From Lachnospiraceae bacterium (lineage in GTDB: Bacteria > Bacillota > Clostridia > Lachnospirales > Lachnospiraceae), in contig CAAGMZ010000008.1 of assembly GCA_900771195.1 (NCBI GenBank), positions 1 through 39,539 of the forward strand: a stretch of DNA of 39,539 nucleotides. The letters run 5' to 3'. A program made the translations under genes and the position numbers. Shown piece by piece: positions 1 to 7,615 of the stretch. Position 1 is the stretch's first letter. Each line of letters begins with the position of its first letter. The notes below the pieces were generated by a model. It was given only the letters and a program-made list of their open reading frames with translations, was not told the origin of the DNA and did no database searches.

Positions 1-84
1 ATTCCGACACAAAATAAAATCGTTGATATTCTTTCAAAATTAGACGAAAAGATAGAACTGAACAATGCAATAAACAATAATTTA
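1..84. repeat. Left arm of perfect inverted repeat in hsdS (at least 84 bp)
   Basis: Bases 1-84 are identical to the reverse complement of 726-809, with no mismatch. The arm may extend left beyond the window. It encodes the central conserved region of HsdS between the two recognition domains. This is the usual crossover place in invertible specificity genes. Confidence 0.95.
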
Positions 85-720
85 TTTGGACAAGCAAAAG
101 CATTGTTTAAGAATTGGTTCGTTGATTTTGAACCGTTTTCAACAGATAATACAATGCCTGAAACTTGGCGTATGGGAACTGTCGGAGAAATAATTGAACT
201 CCACGATTCCAAACGCATACCTCTTTCGGGTTCTGAAAGAGATAAAATGGAAAAGATTTATCCTTACTATGGTGCAACCTCTTTGATGGATTATGTAGAT
301 AACTATTTATTTGATGGTATCTACCTCCTTCTCGGAGAAGATGGTACTGTTGTTGATGATAAAGGTTTTCCTATTCTCCAATATATTGACGGAAAGTTTT
401 GGGTTAATAATCACGCTCATATCCTTACAGGCAAATTAGGGTATTCCGTTGAGGAATTATACTTGCTATTCAGCTTAACAAATATTAAATCCATCGTTAC
501 TGGAGCAGTTCAACAAAAGGTAAGCCAAGCAAATTTGAAGAAAGTTCCAGCGATAATTCCTCCGGTTGAAGTTCTCAATCAATTTGACGATATAATTCAA
601 CCGATATTTGCTGAAATTCGTAATCTGAAAAATGAAAATCAACGACTTTCAAGTATTCGTGACTCGATTTTACCAAAACTAATGTCCGGCGAGCTTGATG
701 TCTCCGACATCGGCCTTTAA
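1..720 (+). CDS. hsdS: Type I restriction specificity subunit HsdS, 3' part (5' end outside window)
   Basis: The frame is open from base 1, so this is the last 240 residues of a longer gene; an internal ATG at 103 is not the true start. Residues 1-28 are the central conserved helix region of HsdS (repeat arm 1-84), followed by the typical ALFKNWFVDFEP segment, a second target-recognition domain (TRD) of about 130 residues, and the classic HsdS ending (LPKLMSGELDVSDI). HsdS chooses the DNA sequence recognised by the HsdM2S methylase and HsdR2M2S nuclease. The gene runs towards another hsdS on the minus strand and their stops overlap by 4 bp. Its first 84 bases reappear inverted inside that gene, which implies a recombinational cassette. 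Whether this copy has its own promoter cannot be seen here. Confidence 0.9.
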   Translation: MPTQNKIVDILSKLDEKIELNNAINNNLFGQAKALFKNWFVDFEPFSTDNTMPETWRMGTVGEIIELHDSKRIPLSGSERDKMEKIYPYYGATSLMDYVDNYLFDGIYLLLGEDGTVVDDKGFPILQYIDGKFWVNNHAHILTGKLGYSVEELYLLFSLTNIKSIVTGAVQQKVSQANLKKVPAIIPPVEVLNQFDDIIQPIFAEIRNLKNENQRLSSIRDSILPKLMSGELDVSDIGL

Positions 721-725
721 GCCGC
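85..725. other. Predicted invertible DNA segment carrying HsdS TRD2
   Basis: These 641 bases lie between the inverted repeat arms and carry the second TRD and C-terminus of the plus-strand hsdS, plus the Ala-Ala-stop tail of the minus-strand hsdS. Recombination between the arms would flip the segment. The minus-strand gene would then read through the repeat into ALFKNWFVDFEP and TRD2, becoming full length (about 390 residues), while the plus-strand gene would end in the two-alanine tail. No recombinase gene is inside the window. Confidence 0.75.
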
Positions 726-1253
726 TAAATTATTGTTTATTGCATTGTTCAGTTCTATCTTTTCGTCTAATTTTGAAAGAATATCAACGATTTTATTTTG
801 TGTCGGAATACTTGGAATGTCTATATCAAATTCTTTTACAATATCTGTCTTTAGATTCTGAAATACACTTCCATTTGCTTGATTAACAAGCTTTCGGCGA
901 ATATCTATAAACTTATAGTAAAGGAAATCTCTTGTTATTCCTCTATAATTTGTAAAGACCAACCAACCATCGTGAACACACGCTCTAATTTTCATAATCT
1001 TTGGCAACCCCGGGGTAGCACTATTAGATACAATCAAGGTCTCGGGTTCAACTACAACTGATTTATTGATACCTTCGTCAATTATATATTCATTTGTTTT
1101 CCATAAAAATCGAGAAGCGTCTGATGTGGCATCGGCAATTTTAACCCAAGGCATACCAGCATTAGCTAAAAACTTGTGAATAGGTCTCGGAGAGGCACCT
1201 CGTCTTATATCAACTACATCTCCAATCTTTCTACTTTGCCACTCAGATTTCAT
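717..1253 (-). CDS. hsdS: HsdS half-subunit (one recognition domain, truncated form)
   Basis: The product is 178 residues, whereas HsdS proteins are usually about 370-450 residues with two TRDs. It has one TRD (residues 1 to about 148) followed by the central conserved region encoded by the inverted repeat, then two alanines and a stop. I chose the ATG at 1253, which overlaps the end of hsdM by 11 bp, as is usual for translationally coupled hsdM-hsdS; an upstream in-frame start at 1310 lies inside hsdM and is unlikely. The protein can be read either as the 'half' state of an invertible hsdS or as a working half-subunit that dimerises to recognise a palindromic site, as truncated HsdS proteins are known to do. 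Confidence 0.88.
   Translation of the reverse strand: MKSEWQSRKIGDVVDIRRGASPRPIHKFLANAGMPWVKIADATSDASRFLWKTNEYIIDEGINKSVVVEPETLIVSNSATPGLPKIMKIRACVHDGWLVFTNYRGITRDFLYYKFIDIRRKLVNQANGSVFQNLKTDIVKEFDIDIPSIPTQNKIVDILSKLDEKIELNNAINNNLAA
726..809. repeat. Right arm of perfect inverted repeat in hsdS
   Basis: This 84-bp arm is the exact reverse complement of 1-84. It codes for the conserved helix region at the end of TRD1 in the minus-strand hsdS. Identity stops sharply at 725/726 (85 on the other side), which marks the inner boundary of the exchange region. Confidence 0.95.
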
Positions 1254-2748
1254 ACCCAATCGCCCCCAGTTTCTTGCGGATTTCTTCCTCCAGTTCGTGA
1301 GACTTTGCAAACATCTCCGAAAGCTCAGAAGTAAGACGGGTCATCTTTTCTTCAAACGGTTCGCCGTCATCCTCGACTTCTTCAATACCAACATATCTGC
1401 CCGGTGTCAGAATAAAGTCCTGCTTTTCAATTTCCTGAAGGTCAGCAACGGCGCAGAAGCCTTTTACATCTTCAAGCGTACCTTCTTGGAATGCCGTAAA
1501 TGTATCTGCCAGCTTTTGAATATCCTCATCGGTAAAATCTCTATGCTTGCGGTCAACCATATAACCCATCTTGCGGGCGTCGATAAACAGGGTTTTGCCT
1601 TTTTGCTTTTTGTTCTTGGTAATAAACCAAAGGGTAACGGGGATAGTAACGCTGTAAAAGAGCTGAGTCGGCAGAGCGACAATACCTTCCACAAGGTCAG
1701 CCTGAATAATGTTCTTTCTGATTTCTCCCTCTCCGCTGGACTGAGAGGACAACGCACCGTTAGCAAGCACAAGACCGATTTTTCCGTTCGGTGCAAGGTG
1801 GTGTATCATATGCTGAATCCACGCATAGTTGGCATTGCCGGCAGGCGGTGTTCCGTATTTCCAACGAACATCGTCTTTGAGCTTTTCCTGTCCCCAGTTG
1901 GAAAGGTTGAAAGGCGGATTTGCCATAATAAAATCTGCTTTAAGCGTTTTATGCAAGTCGTTGAAAAATGTATCCGCCTGATACGGTCCGAAATCGGCGT
2001 CTATGCCACGAATAGCCATATTCATCTTTGCCATTTTCCAAGTGTCGGCATTAGACTCCTGACCGTAAACGGCGATTTCTCCACGCTTTCCGCTGTGAGC
2101 CTGAATGAACTTTGCACTCTGTACGAACATACCACCCGAACCACAGCAAGGGTCATATACACGGCAGTTTTTGAACGGCTTTAAGATGGCAACGATTGTT
2201 TTAACAATACTTGCCGGAGTGTAGAACTCGCCGCCCTTAACGCCTTCATAGGCGGCAAACTGCTGAATACAATACTCATAGGTTCTGCCGAGAAGGTCTT
2301 TGCTTTCCTCTGTATCGCCCATATCCATATTGGTAAACAGGTCAACAACATCACCTAAAACACGCTTGTCCAAATCAGGGCTTGCGTAGTTTTTCGGTAA
2401 AACATTTTTAAGGGTTGTATTTTCCTTTTCGATGGCTCTCATAGCGTCATCAATAACAGTGCCGATTTCCGGCGTATGAGCCGCAGAAGCAATCTTACTC
2501 CAACGAGCGTCCTCCGGCACAAAGAAGATATTATCTTCTACATAAGCGTCTCTATCGTCCTCAAAGCCGTCGCCCTCAGCAATAAGCTCCTGATAGCGTT
2601 TTTCAAAAGCACTTGAAATGTAACGTAAGAAAATAAGTCCTACGATAACTTTTCTATATTCTGCTGCCGGAATATGTCCCCAAAGAACACACGCCGCATC
2701 CCAAATTTGCTTCTCAAAACCAATATTGGCATTATTTTTTTCAGCCAT
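1243..2748 (-). CDS. hsdM: Type I restriction-modification DNA methyltransferase subunit HsdM
   Basis: The 501-residue length is normal for HsdM. The N-terminal helical HsdM_N domain (about residues 8-140) is followed by an N6-adenine methylase core. The SAM-binding motif I (DPCCGSGGMF, about residues 199-208) and the catalytic NPPF motif (277-280) are intact, so the methylase should be active when partnered with HsdS. The ATG at 2748 has an upstream AGGTAGG-like ribosome site. The gene follows the Xre regulator by 60 bp and overlaps the start of hsdS, which indicates one xre-hsdM-hsdS transcript. An hsdR gene is not in the window and may lie to the left. Confidence 0.95.
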   Translation of the reverse strand: MAEKNNANIGFEKQIWDAACVLWGHIPAAEYRKVIVGLIFLRYISSAFEKRYQELIAEGDGFEDDRDAYVEDNIFFVPEDARWSKIASAAHTPEIGTVIDDAMRAIEKENTTLKNVLPKNYASPDLDKRVLGDVVDLFTNMDMGDTEESKDLLGRTYEYCIQQFAAYEGVKGGEFYTPASIVKTIVAILKPFKNCRVYDPCCGSGGMFVQSAKFIQAHSGKRGEIAVYGQESNADTWKMAKMNMAIRGIDADFGPYQADTFFNDLHKTLKADFIMANPPFNLSNWGQEKLKDDVRWKYGTPPAGNANYAWIQHMIHHLAPNGKIGLVLANGALSSQSSGEGEIRKNIIQADLVEGIVALPTQLFYSVTIPVTLWFITKNKKQKGKTLFIDARKMGYMVDRKHRDFTDEDIQKLADTFTAFQEGTLEDVKGFCAVADLQEIEKQDFILTPGRYVGIEEVEDDGEPFEEKMTRLTSELSEMFAKSHELEEEIRKKLGAIGYEI

Positions 2749-2808
2749 GCCGATACCTACCTTTCATATTCTATAATTTTAAAATGAATTACTTTTTTTA
2801 TACTTGGT

Positions 2809-3018
2809 TTAATCATTTTCAGGAACAATATCCAAAATATCATCAAACTTACAATCTAACGCCAAACAAATCTTCTCCAATACACCTACTCGAACATCTT
2901 CATTTCTACCGAGCTTCGCCATCGCATTTGTACTGATTTTAGCCTCTTTTATAAGCTCCGTTTTCATCATCCCTCGCTCATTTAAGATACCCCATAATTT
3001 ATCATAGTTAACCGCCAT
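2809..3018 (-). CDS. Small Xre/Cro-type HTH transcriptional regulator
   Basis: This 69-residue protein is essentially a single Cro/C1-type helix-turn-helix domain; residues about 18-45 (TELIKEAKISTNAMAKLGR) form the HTH, and the C-terminal helix ends in a CKFDDILDIV pattern common in this family. I use the ATG at 3018, which has a good GGAGG site 7 nt upstream, instead of the upstream in-frame start at 3063. It heads the hsd transcript and probably controls its expression. A perfect 15-bp dyad upstream of its promoter is a candidate operator. Confidence 0.85.
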   Translation of the reverse strand: MAVNYDKLWGILNERGMMKTELIKEAKISTNAMAKLGRNEDVRVGVLEKICLALDCKFDDILDIVPEND

Positions 3019-3066
3019 TTTAATCCTCCACTTCCGATGAACAATCTGACATTTATACTGCATAAT

Positions 3067-3095
3067 ATTATAACACTTTTTGTAATGCTTCTCAA
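3067..3095 (-). promoter_or_regulatory. Sigma-A-type promoter for xre-hsdM-hsdS
   Basis: Read on the minus strand, TTGAGA (3090-3095), a 17-bp spacer and a perfect TATAAT (3067-3072) preceded by TGT (extended -10). It lies about 50 bp upstream of the Xre start codon. Confidence 0.75.
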
Positions 3096-3108
3096 TCAGA
3101 AATTGAAG

Positions 3109-3123
3109 TTTGCAATTTGCAAA
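3109..3123. promoter_or_regulatory. Perfect 15-bp dyad, candidate Xre operator
   Basis: TTTGCAA-T-TTGCAAA is a perfect palindrome around a central base. It lies 13 bp upstream of the -35 box of the xre-hsd promoter. Binding by the adjacent Xre protein is an inference from position and symmetry. Confidence 0.45.
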
Positions 3124-3185
3124 AGTGCACCAGCTATGCTTTTATATTTTCATTATATCAACCCTACCTGTCCAATAATCTTCCA

Positions 3186-3218
3186 ATAAAAAATGCCGGT
3201 TAGATTTCTCCAACCGAC
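3186..3218 (-). terminator. Rho-independent terminator of the pseudoprotease-yhaM-rlmD operon
   Basis: On the minus strand a 7-bp stem (3212-3218 with 3195-3201, one G-U pair) and a 10-nt loop are followed by ATTTTTTATT. It sits 18 bp after the stop of the last gene of the operon. Confidence 0.75.
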
Positions 3219-3235
3219 ACTTCACATTGACTAAT

Positions 3236-3481
3236 TTAATTCAACTCATTCCACACATCCACATAATCCTGCAGTCCGCCCGGACACATTGCAATACTTA
3301 CATAACTTGCAGGTTCTTTCCTTGCAAGTCTGGCAAGAATTCCTACATCCTCCGGCTCATCAAATACGACCTGCGCCTCTGCCTTATCGCACTCAATTAC
3401 AATCTCCTTGCCATCCATATCTGTCATAACAACTGTATTCCTGCTGCCGTCATATTGATATACCATATAGTTTAATGCCAT
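3236..3481 (-). CDS. Small conserved-looking protein of unknown function
   Basis: The product is 81 residues, acidic, and has no signal peptide, membrane segment or motif that I recognise. It has a beta-rich N-terminal half (MALNYMVYQYDG, then VVMTDMDGKEIVIE) and two cysteine-free helical stretches; the single Cys-Pro-Gly-Gly near the end could be a turn. The start at 3481 has an AGAGGTGAG site just upstream. It lies 12 bp after rlmD and before a terminator, so it is the last gene of that operon. Its real status is supported by position, ribosome site and codon use rather than by homology. Confidence 0.65.
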   Translation of the reverse strand: MALNYMVYQYDGSRNTVVMTDMDGKEIVIECDKAEAQVVFDEPEDVGILARLARKEPASYVSIAMCPGGLQDYVDVWNELN

Positions 3482-3493
3482 GCACTCACCTCT

Positions 3494-5146
3494 CTAAATC
3501 ATCCCAAAATGCTCCAGCGCATCTTTTATCGCCTTTTCCTTCTCCACCGGACACTGAGGCTGTCTGCTATCTTCCGACTTCGGCAGGTTATAGTTCTCCC
3601 CAACCTCTATTCCACATTTTCTTTTTACCTGTGCAATATACAGATTAGAAACCTTCAACCCATGTTCTTTCAGCACATACTCCTGAATTTCCTTATATGT
3701 TGCCTTGCTCTCCGCACTCGTCAAATCCAGCCCATCTAATTCTAACTCCACCTCAACATAATCATCCGGCTTCTGTTGGGACAAAAGAACTACCGTCTCC
3801 ACATGTCCTGTCATCGCGAACTGGTCCACTCCCTGCACTTTCCTTACCTCATACCCGTTCTCCCTCAGGTATTTCAAATCCCTCGCCAGAGTGGCGGAAT
3901 CACAGCTCACATACACTATGCGCTTCGGCGCCATCTTTACCATGGTCTCAAGAACTGCCGTATCGCACCCTTTTCTCGGCGGGTCCACCACGATTACATC
4001 CGCATATATGCCGTTCTTTTCGTACTGCTCCGGCAACACCTCTTCTGCCTTTCCCACGTAAAATTCTGCATTGGTGATTCCGTTAATTGACGCATTTGTC
4101 TTCGCATCCTCAATTGCCTGCGGCACGATTTCGACTCCGTACACCTTCCCCGCCTTCTGTGCAAGGAAAAGTGATATTGTTCCGATTCCGCAGTACAGGT
4201 CCCACACGGTCTCCTCACCGGTAAGGCCTGCGTATTCAAGGGCAAGGTCGTAAAGCACCTTCGTCTGGGCAGGATTTACCTGATAAAAAGACTGGGCAGA
4301 AATCCTGTATCTGACATTCCCGATACAGTCCTCAATATACGGCGTGCCCCAGAGGAGTCGGCACTCAGCCCCCATTATTACATTGGTTCTTTCGGTGTTA
4401 AAATTAAGAAGAATTGATGCAATTTTTCTGTCACCGGAAAAAGAGAGATTTTGAAGGGTTTTAACAAGTTCATTTTCACCGGGAAGCCTGCGTCCGTTTA
4501 TGATGATGCACACCATTATCTGTCCCGTCGCGGCCCCGGTGCGAATCAGGATGTGGCGGATAAGGCCGGTATGAGAAGCTTCATCATAGGGCTTAATGCC
4601 GGACTTTAACATGTAATCCTTTATTTTTGCAAGAATGTCTGCATTCACGTCTGAGCCGATAAGGCAGTCGTCGCACGAAACGATTGAATGGGTACGGCCT
4701 GCATAAAACCCGGTGACGATGCGGCCGTTTTTATCGAGACCTACGGGAAACTGGGCCTTGTTGCGGTAACGGAACGGGTTTTCCATGCCGAGTACCGGAG
4801 GAACGTCAACATCTGTTATGCCTCCGATACGGGACAGACTATTACGGATAAGATTTGTCTTGAATTCAAGCTGCTTTTCGTATGACATGGACATGAGCGT
4901 ACAGCCCCCGCAGGACTTGGCAACAGGGCACGGAGCGTCCACCCGGTCAGGGGAGGGCTCTATTATTTTCATAAGGCGGCCGAAGCCGTAATTTTTCTTG
5001 ACCTTGGTGACTTTGGCGATGATTCTGTCGCCCACAAGCGCATCCTTCACAAAAAGAGCGTAGCCATCAATTTTGCCTACGCCCTCACCGCTAAGTGTAA
5101 TATCTTCAATTGTTATCTCGTATTCACGGTTCTTAACTATATCCAT
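3494..5146 (-). CDS. rlmD: 23S rRNA (uracil-C5)-methyltransferase, RlmD/RlmCD family
   Basis: The enzyme methylates C5 of a uridine in 23S rRNA using SAM. An N-terminal TRAM domain (about residues 1-62) is followed by the cysteines of the 4Fe-4S cluster (C73, C79, C82 and C158 or C161), the SAM-binding region around DLYCGIGTISLFLAQ, the VVDPPRKGCD motif, and the catalytic-cysteine motif YVSCDSATLARDL. At 550 residues it is about 90 longer than a standard RlmD, because a separate C-terminal domain follows (about 465-550, ending in EDSRQPQCPVEKEKAIKDAL). I recall this tail from other Firmicute members, but its role is not known to me. The gene starts 1 bp after the yhaM stop, so the two are translationally coupled. 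Confidence 0.93.
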   Translation of the reverse strand: MDIVKNREYEITIEDITLSGEGVGKIDGYALFVKDALVGDRIIAKVTKVKKNYGFGRLMKIIEPSPDRVDAPCPVAKSCGGCTLMSMSYEKQLEFKTNLIRNSLSRIGGITDVDVPPVLGMENPFRYRNKAQFPVGLDKNGRIVTGFYAGRTHSIVSCDDCLIGSDVNADILAKIKDYMLKSGIKPYDEASHTGLIRHILIRTGAATGQIMVCIIINGRRLPGENELVKTLQNLSFSGDRKIASILLNFNTERTNVIMGAECRLLWGTPYIEDCIGNVRYRISAQSFYQVNPAQTKVLYDLALEYAGLTGEETVWDLYCGIGTISLFLAQKAGKVYGVEIVPQAIEDAKTNASINGITNAEFYVGKAEEVLPEQYEKNGIYADVIVVDPPRKGCDTAVLETMVKMAPKRIVYVSCDSATLARDLKYLRENGYEVRKVQGVDQFAMTGHVETVVLLSQQKPDDYVEVELELDGLDLTSAESKATYKEIQEYVLKEHGLKVSNLYIAQVKRKCGIEVGENYNLPKSEDSRQPQCPVEKEKAIKDALEHFGMI

Positions 5147-5147
5147 A

Positions 5148-6095
5148 TTAACCTATCGTCTTTCTTATATTGCTGTCCAGCATTTTGTTGAAGCCTGCCC
5201 ATGAGCCGTTCTGAAGACCCGGAGCGCTTATTGCTTCCTTGAAGGTCTCAAGCTTGGCATCGATGTCGTCTGCGTAGTGGAGCGCTATTGCCTCCGCAAG
5301 TGCAGGCTTCTTGGGCGAGCCGTATTCGAGCTCACCGTGGTGTGCCAGAATGCAGTGCTTAAGCTCATGAAGAAGAGTGGTGGGAAAGCCCGGTATTTTT
5401 CTGGCTGCCGTACCGACCATCTCAGAGCCCATCATTATGTGTCCGAGAAGCTGTCCGGCATCGGTGTAATCATTGGCAGGGAAATCCGAAAGCTCGTAAA
5501 CCTTTCCCACATCATGAAAAATTGCTGATGTTATGAGAAGGTCTCTGTTAAGATAAGAATAATTCTCAGCTATTTTGTCACAAAGACGCGTAACGCTTAA
5601 TGTATGCTCCAGAAGTCCGCCCACAAAGCCGTGGTGTATTCTTTTGGCTGCGGAATGCTTCTTGAATTTTTCAACAAAATCCTTGTCTTCAGCAAAATAC
5701 ATTTTGGCAAGTGCAGAAAGATACTGGTTTTTGATTGAATTTATATAACCCAGAAGCTCCTTGTACATGTCGTCAATGCTGTACTGTGAAACAGGAAGGT
5801 AATCGCCCTCATCATATGTACCTTCGTCTGCCTTACGTATTTCCTTGATGTTAAGCTGCAGTGAACCGTTAAAGGATGTAACCTCCGCATTCACGGTCAC
5901 ATAATCAAGCTCGTCAAACTCCCTGATGCCTGCCGAACCAAGATCCCATATCTTTCCGTCTATATTGCCTGTGCGGTCCTGAAGGTCAAGGCTGCAATAT
6001 TCCTTGCCGCTCTTGCCTACTGCGTTGGTCTTACGTTTGCACAGATATGTTTCCGAAATTCTCTCTCCCTCACGAAGTGAATCAATATATCTCAT
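5148..6095 (-). CDS. yhaM: YhaM-like 3'-5' exonuclease (OB fold plus HD domain)
   Basis: The 315-residue length matches YhaM, a Firmicute 3'-5' exoribonuclease that also acts on single-stranded DNA. An N-terminal OB fold (about 12-90) precedes an HD phosphohydrolase domain whose metal ligands are visible: HHGFVGGLLEHT (about 154-165), FHDVGK (about 193-198), and HH in ILAHHGELEYGSPKKP. All key residues of the HD family are present. The start at 6095 has an AAAGGA site. It lies between the pseudoprotease gene (38 bp upstream) and rlmD (1 bp downstream), in a shared operon, suggesting an RNA-related module. Confidence 0.9.
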   Translation of the reverse strand: MRYIDSLREGERISETYLCKRKTNAVGKSGKEYCSLDLQDRTGNIDGKIWDLGSAGIREFDELDYVTVNAEVTSFNGSLQLNIKEIRKADEGTYDEGDYLPVSQYSIDDMYKELLGYINSIKNQYLSALAKMYFAEDKDFVEKFKKHSAAKRIHHGFVGGLLEHTLSVTRLCDKIAENYSYLNRDLLITSAIFHDVGKVYELSDFPANDYTDAGQLLGHIMMGSEMVGTAARKIPGFPTTLLHELKHCILAHHGELEYGSPKKPALAEAIALHYADDIDAKLETFKEAISAPGLQNGSWAGFNKMLDSNIRKTIG

Positions 6096-6133
6096 GTTAT
6101 GTCCTTTCTTTAATGCATTGCTCTGCTCAGGCG

Positions 6134-7447
6134 TTATTGTACACCAAGTACAACCCTGAACACAATATCTTTATATGAATCCCTGCCTTTTCTCTTTATC
6201 ACAATCTCGACGTCCTCGCCCTGGCTGTGCTCCGACATGACCTTCATATACTGCTTCATGTCTTTGATTTCTTTGCCGGCAATCGTCGTCAGTATATCAC
6301 CGGTCTGGATTCCTGCGCCGTAGGCAGGTGAATTACCTTCCACAGCCACAATGTACACACCTTCCGGAATTCCAAGGTTCTGCTGCATAGCCTCGCTTAC
6401 GCTCTGACCTTTTATGCCCAGATATACACGCTGCTTATGATTTATAAGGTTCTCGATAAGCCCTTTTATGTCCGATATGGCATAGGCATCAGCCAGATTC
6501 GTGCCGCTGCTGTAATTGAAGGTAAGTATTCCGACAATGTCGCCGTTAGTATTGCAAAGAACTCCGAAGGCACCGTTACTCACAACTATATCTGTATTTA
6601 TAAGCGAGTATTCTATGTCCGTATCTGCTGCCTTATTGCCGACACCTGCGGCTATTCCGTATGCAGTACCATTCACATAATTTCTCAGCTTGCCCACTGC
6701 CACAAGAGCATCTCCTCTGGACACAGCCGAAGAATCCCCAAGCAGTGCTGCAGCCGCATTTATGCTGTCATCAGCTTCTGCTCTTATGACTGCCATTCCT
6801 GTTGCAGGGTCTCCTGCCGAAAGCTTCGCGGGACGTGTATTGCCGTCATTGTAGGTAACGGTTATATTGGCGGTAGCCGCAACCGGCGAATAACTTGTCA
6901 GAATATAATAGCAGCCGGTGTCACCTGCCACGATAACCCCATACTCTTCCTTGACATTCTGGTAAGGGGTGTCTGCCCAGTCTGTTCCGGATTCAGACAT
7001 TGTGACAACCACTGATGAAACGTCCATTTTGTTACATACTTTTTTAAACGATTCATACACACGGTCTATTACATCTGTTTCCGAATCAGTCTCCCACGCG
7101 GATTCCGTAGCTGCCGGCTCGGTCTCCGGTGTAGTGGCTGCCGGAGCTATGGTAACATCCTCACTGTCACTTTCCCCGGGGGCTTCCGTGTAACCGCCGG
7201 TACCGGTGGCCGCATCAAGCGTCACCGCAGGCGCGCTGCTTTTCTCAGGGAAAATATCCAATCCGGTCTTGTACACAAGAATCATCACAAGACCGGCAAC
7301 TGCTCCGAAAAGCACTGCCATCCCTATCACAACAAAAGCATTTCTGGCAAACCGCCGGAATTTCCTGCCGTTCTCCGGAACTATATGCTCCGTATATAAA
7401 TCGTAATCTAAATCATTATCCTTATTTTCCCTGTCTTTATCTTCCAT
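6134..7447 (-). CDS. Membrane-anchored HtrA-like pseudoprotease with PDZ domain
   Basis: The domain order is that of HtrA/DegP proteins: cytoplasmic acidic N-terminus, one membrane segment (about 37-58), a Ser/Thr/Glu/Pro-rich linker (70-126), a trypsin-like domain (about 134-335) and a PDZ domain (about 340-437, GVYIVAVEGNSPAYGAGIQTGD). However, the three catalytic residues appear to be missing. The usual TNAHVV is replaced by TSYSPV (184-189), the DLAVL Asp by GMAVI (217-221), and the GNSGGPL serine by Ala294 in SNGAFGVL. This suggests a scaffold or sensor at the outer face of the membrane. It is the first gene of its operon, with an AAGGA site at the start. A perfect TATAAT (minus strand, 7498-7503) is a possible -10, with a weak -35. 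Confidence 0.85.
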   Translation of the reverse strand: MEDKDRENKDNDLDYDLYTEHIVPENGRKFRRFARNAFVVIGMAVLFGAVAGLVMILVYKTGLDIFPEKSSAPAVTLDAATGTGGYTEAPGESDSEDVTIAPAATTPETEPAATESAWETDSETDVIDRVYESFKKVCNKMDVSSVVVTMSESGTDWADTPYQNVKEEYGVIVAGDTGCYYILTSYSPVAATANITVTYNDGNTRPAKLSAGDPATGMAVIRAEADDSINAAAALLGDSSAVSRGDALVAVGKLRNYVNGTAYGIAAGVGNKAADTDIEYSLINTDIVVSNGAFGVLCNTNGDIVGILTFNYSSGTNLADAYAISDIKGLIENLINHKQRVYLGIKGQSVSEAMQQNLGIPEGVYIVAVEGNSPAYGAGIQTGDILTTIAGKEIKDMKQYMKVMSEHSQGEDVEIVIKRKGRDSYKDIVFRVVLGVQ

Positions 7448-7580
7448 ACAGTCCTTCTCCTGAGAACAAATTCTTCCCTGTCGGGAGATATGTCAACATT
7501 ATACATGAAAAATATGAACAATCTATGACATAATGGAAAAAATATAAATTCTCAATAAATTCTCTTACACATTTCGGGCG

Positions 7581-7609
7581 TTGTGTTTTCTTATTTTTTA
7601 TTGTAAAAT
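7581..7609 (+). promoter_or_regulatory. Candidate promoter of mutS2, close to the start codon
   Basis: TTGTGT (7581-7586), a 17-bp spacer and TAAAAT (7604-7609). The -10 box ends only 6 bp before the ATG at 7616, so a transcript from here would have almost no leader. A promoter further upstream in the 168-bp divergent gap is not excluded. Confidence 0.45.
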
Positions 7610-7615
7610 AGGCTC

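Noticed and set aside
1297..2184. Long plus-strand ORF of 295 codons opposite hsdM
   Set aside because: It is antisense to a clear hsdM with intact motifs, has no ribosome site, and its translation looks like a shadow (Cys/Arg/Phe-rich, no fold).
7480..7500. TTGACA near 7489-7494 (minus strand) as -35 of the pseudoprotease gene
   Set aside because: The hexamer 17 bp further is GAATTT, a poor -10. The perfect TATAAT just upstream (7498-7503) is a better candidate, though its own -35 is weak.
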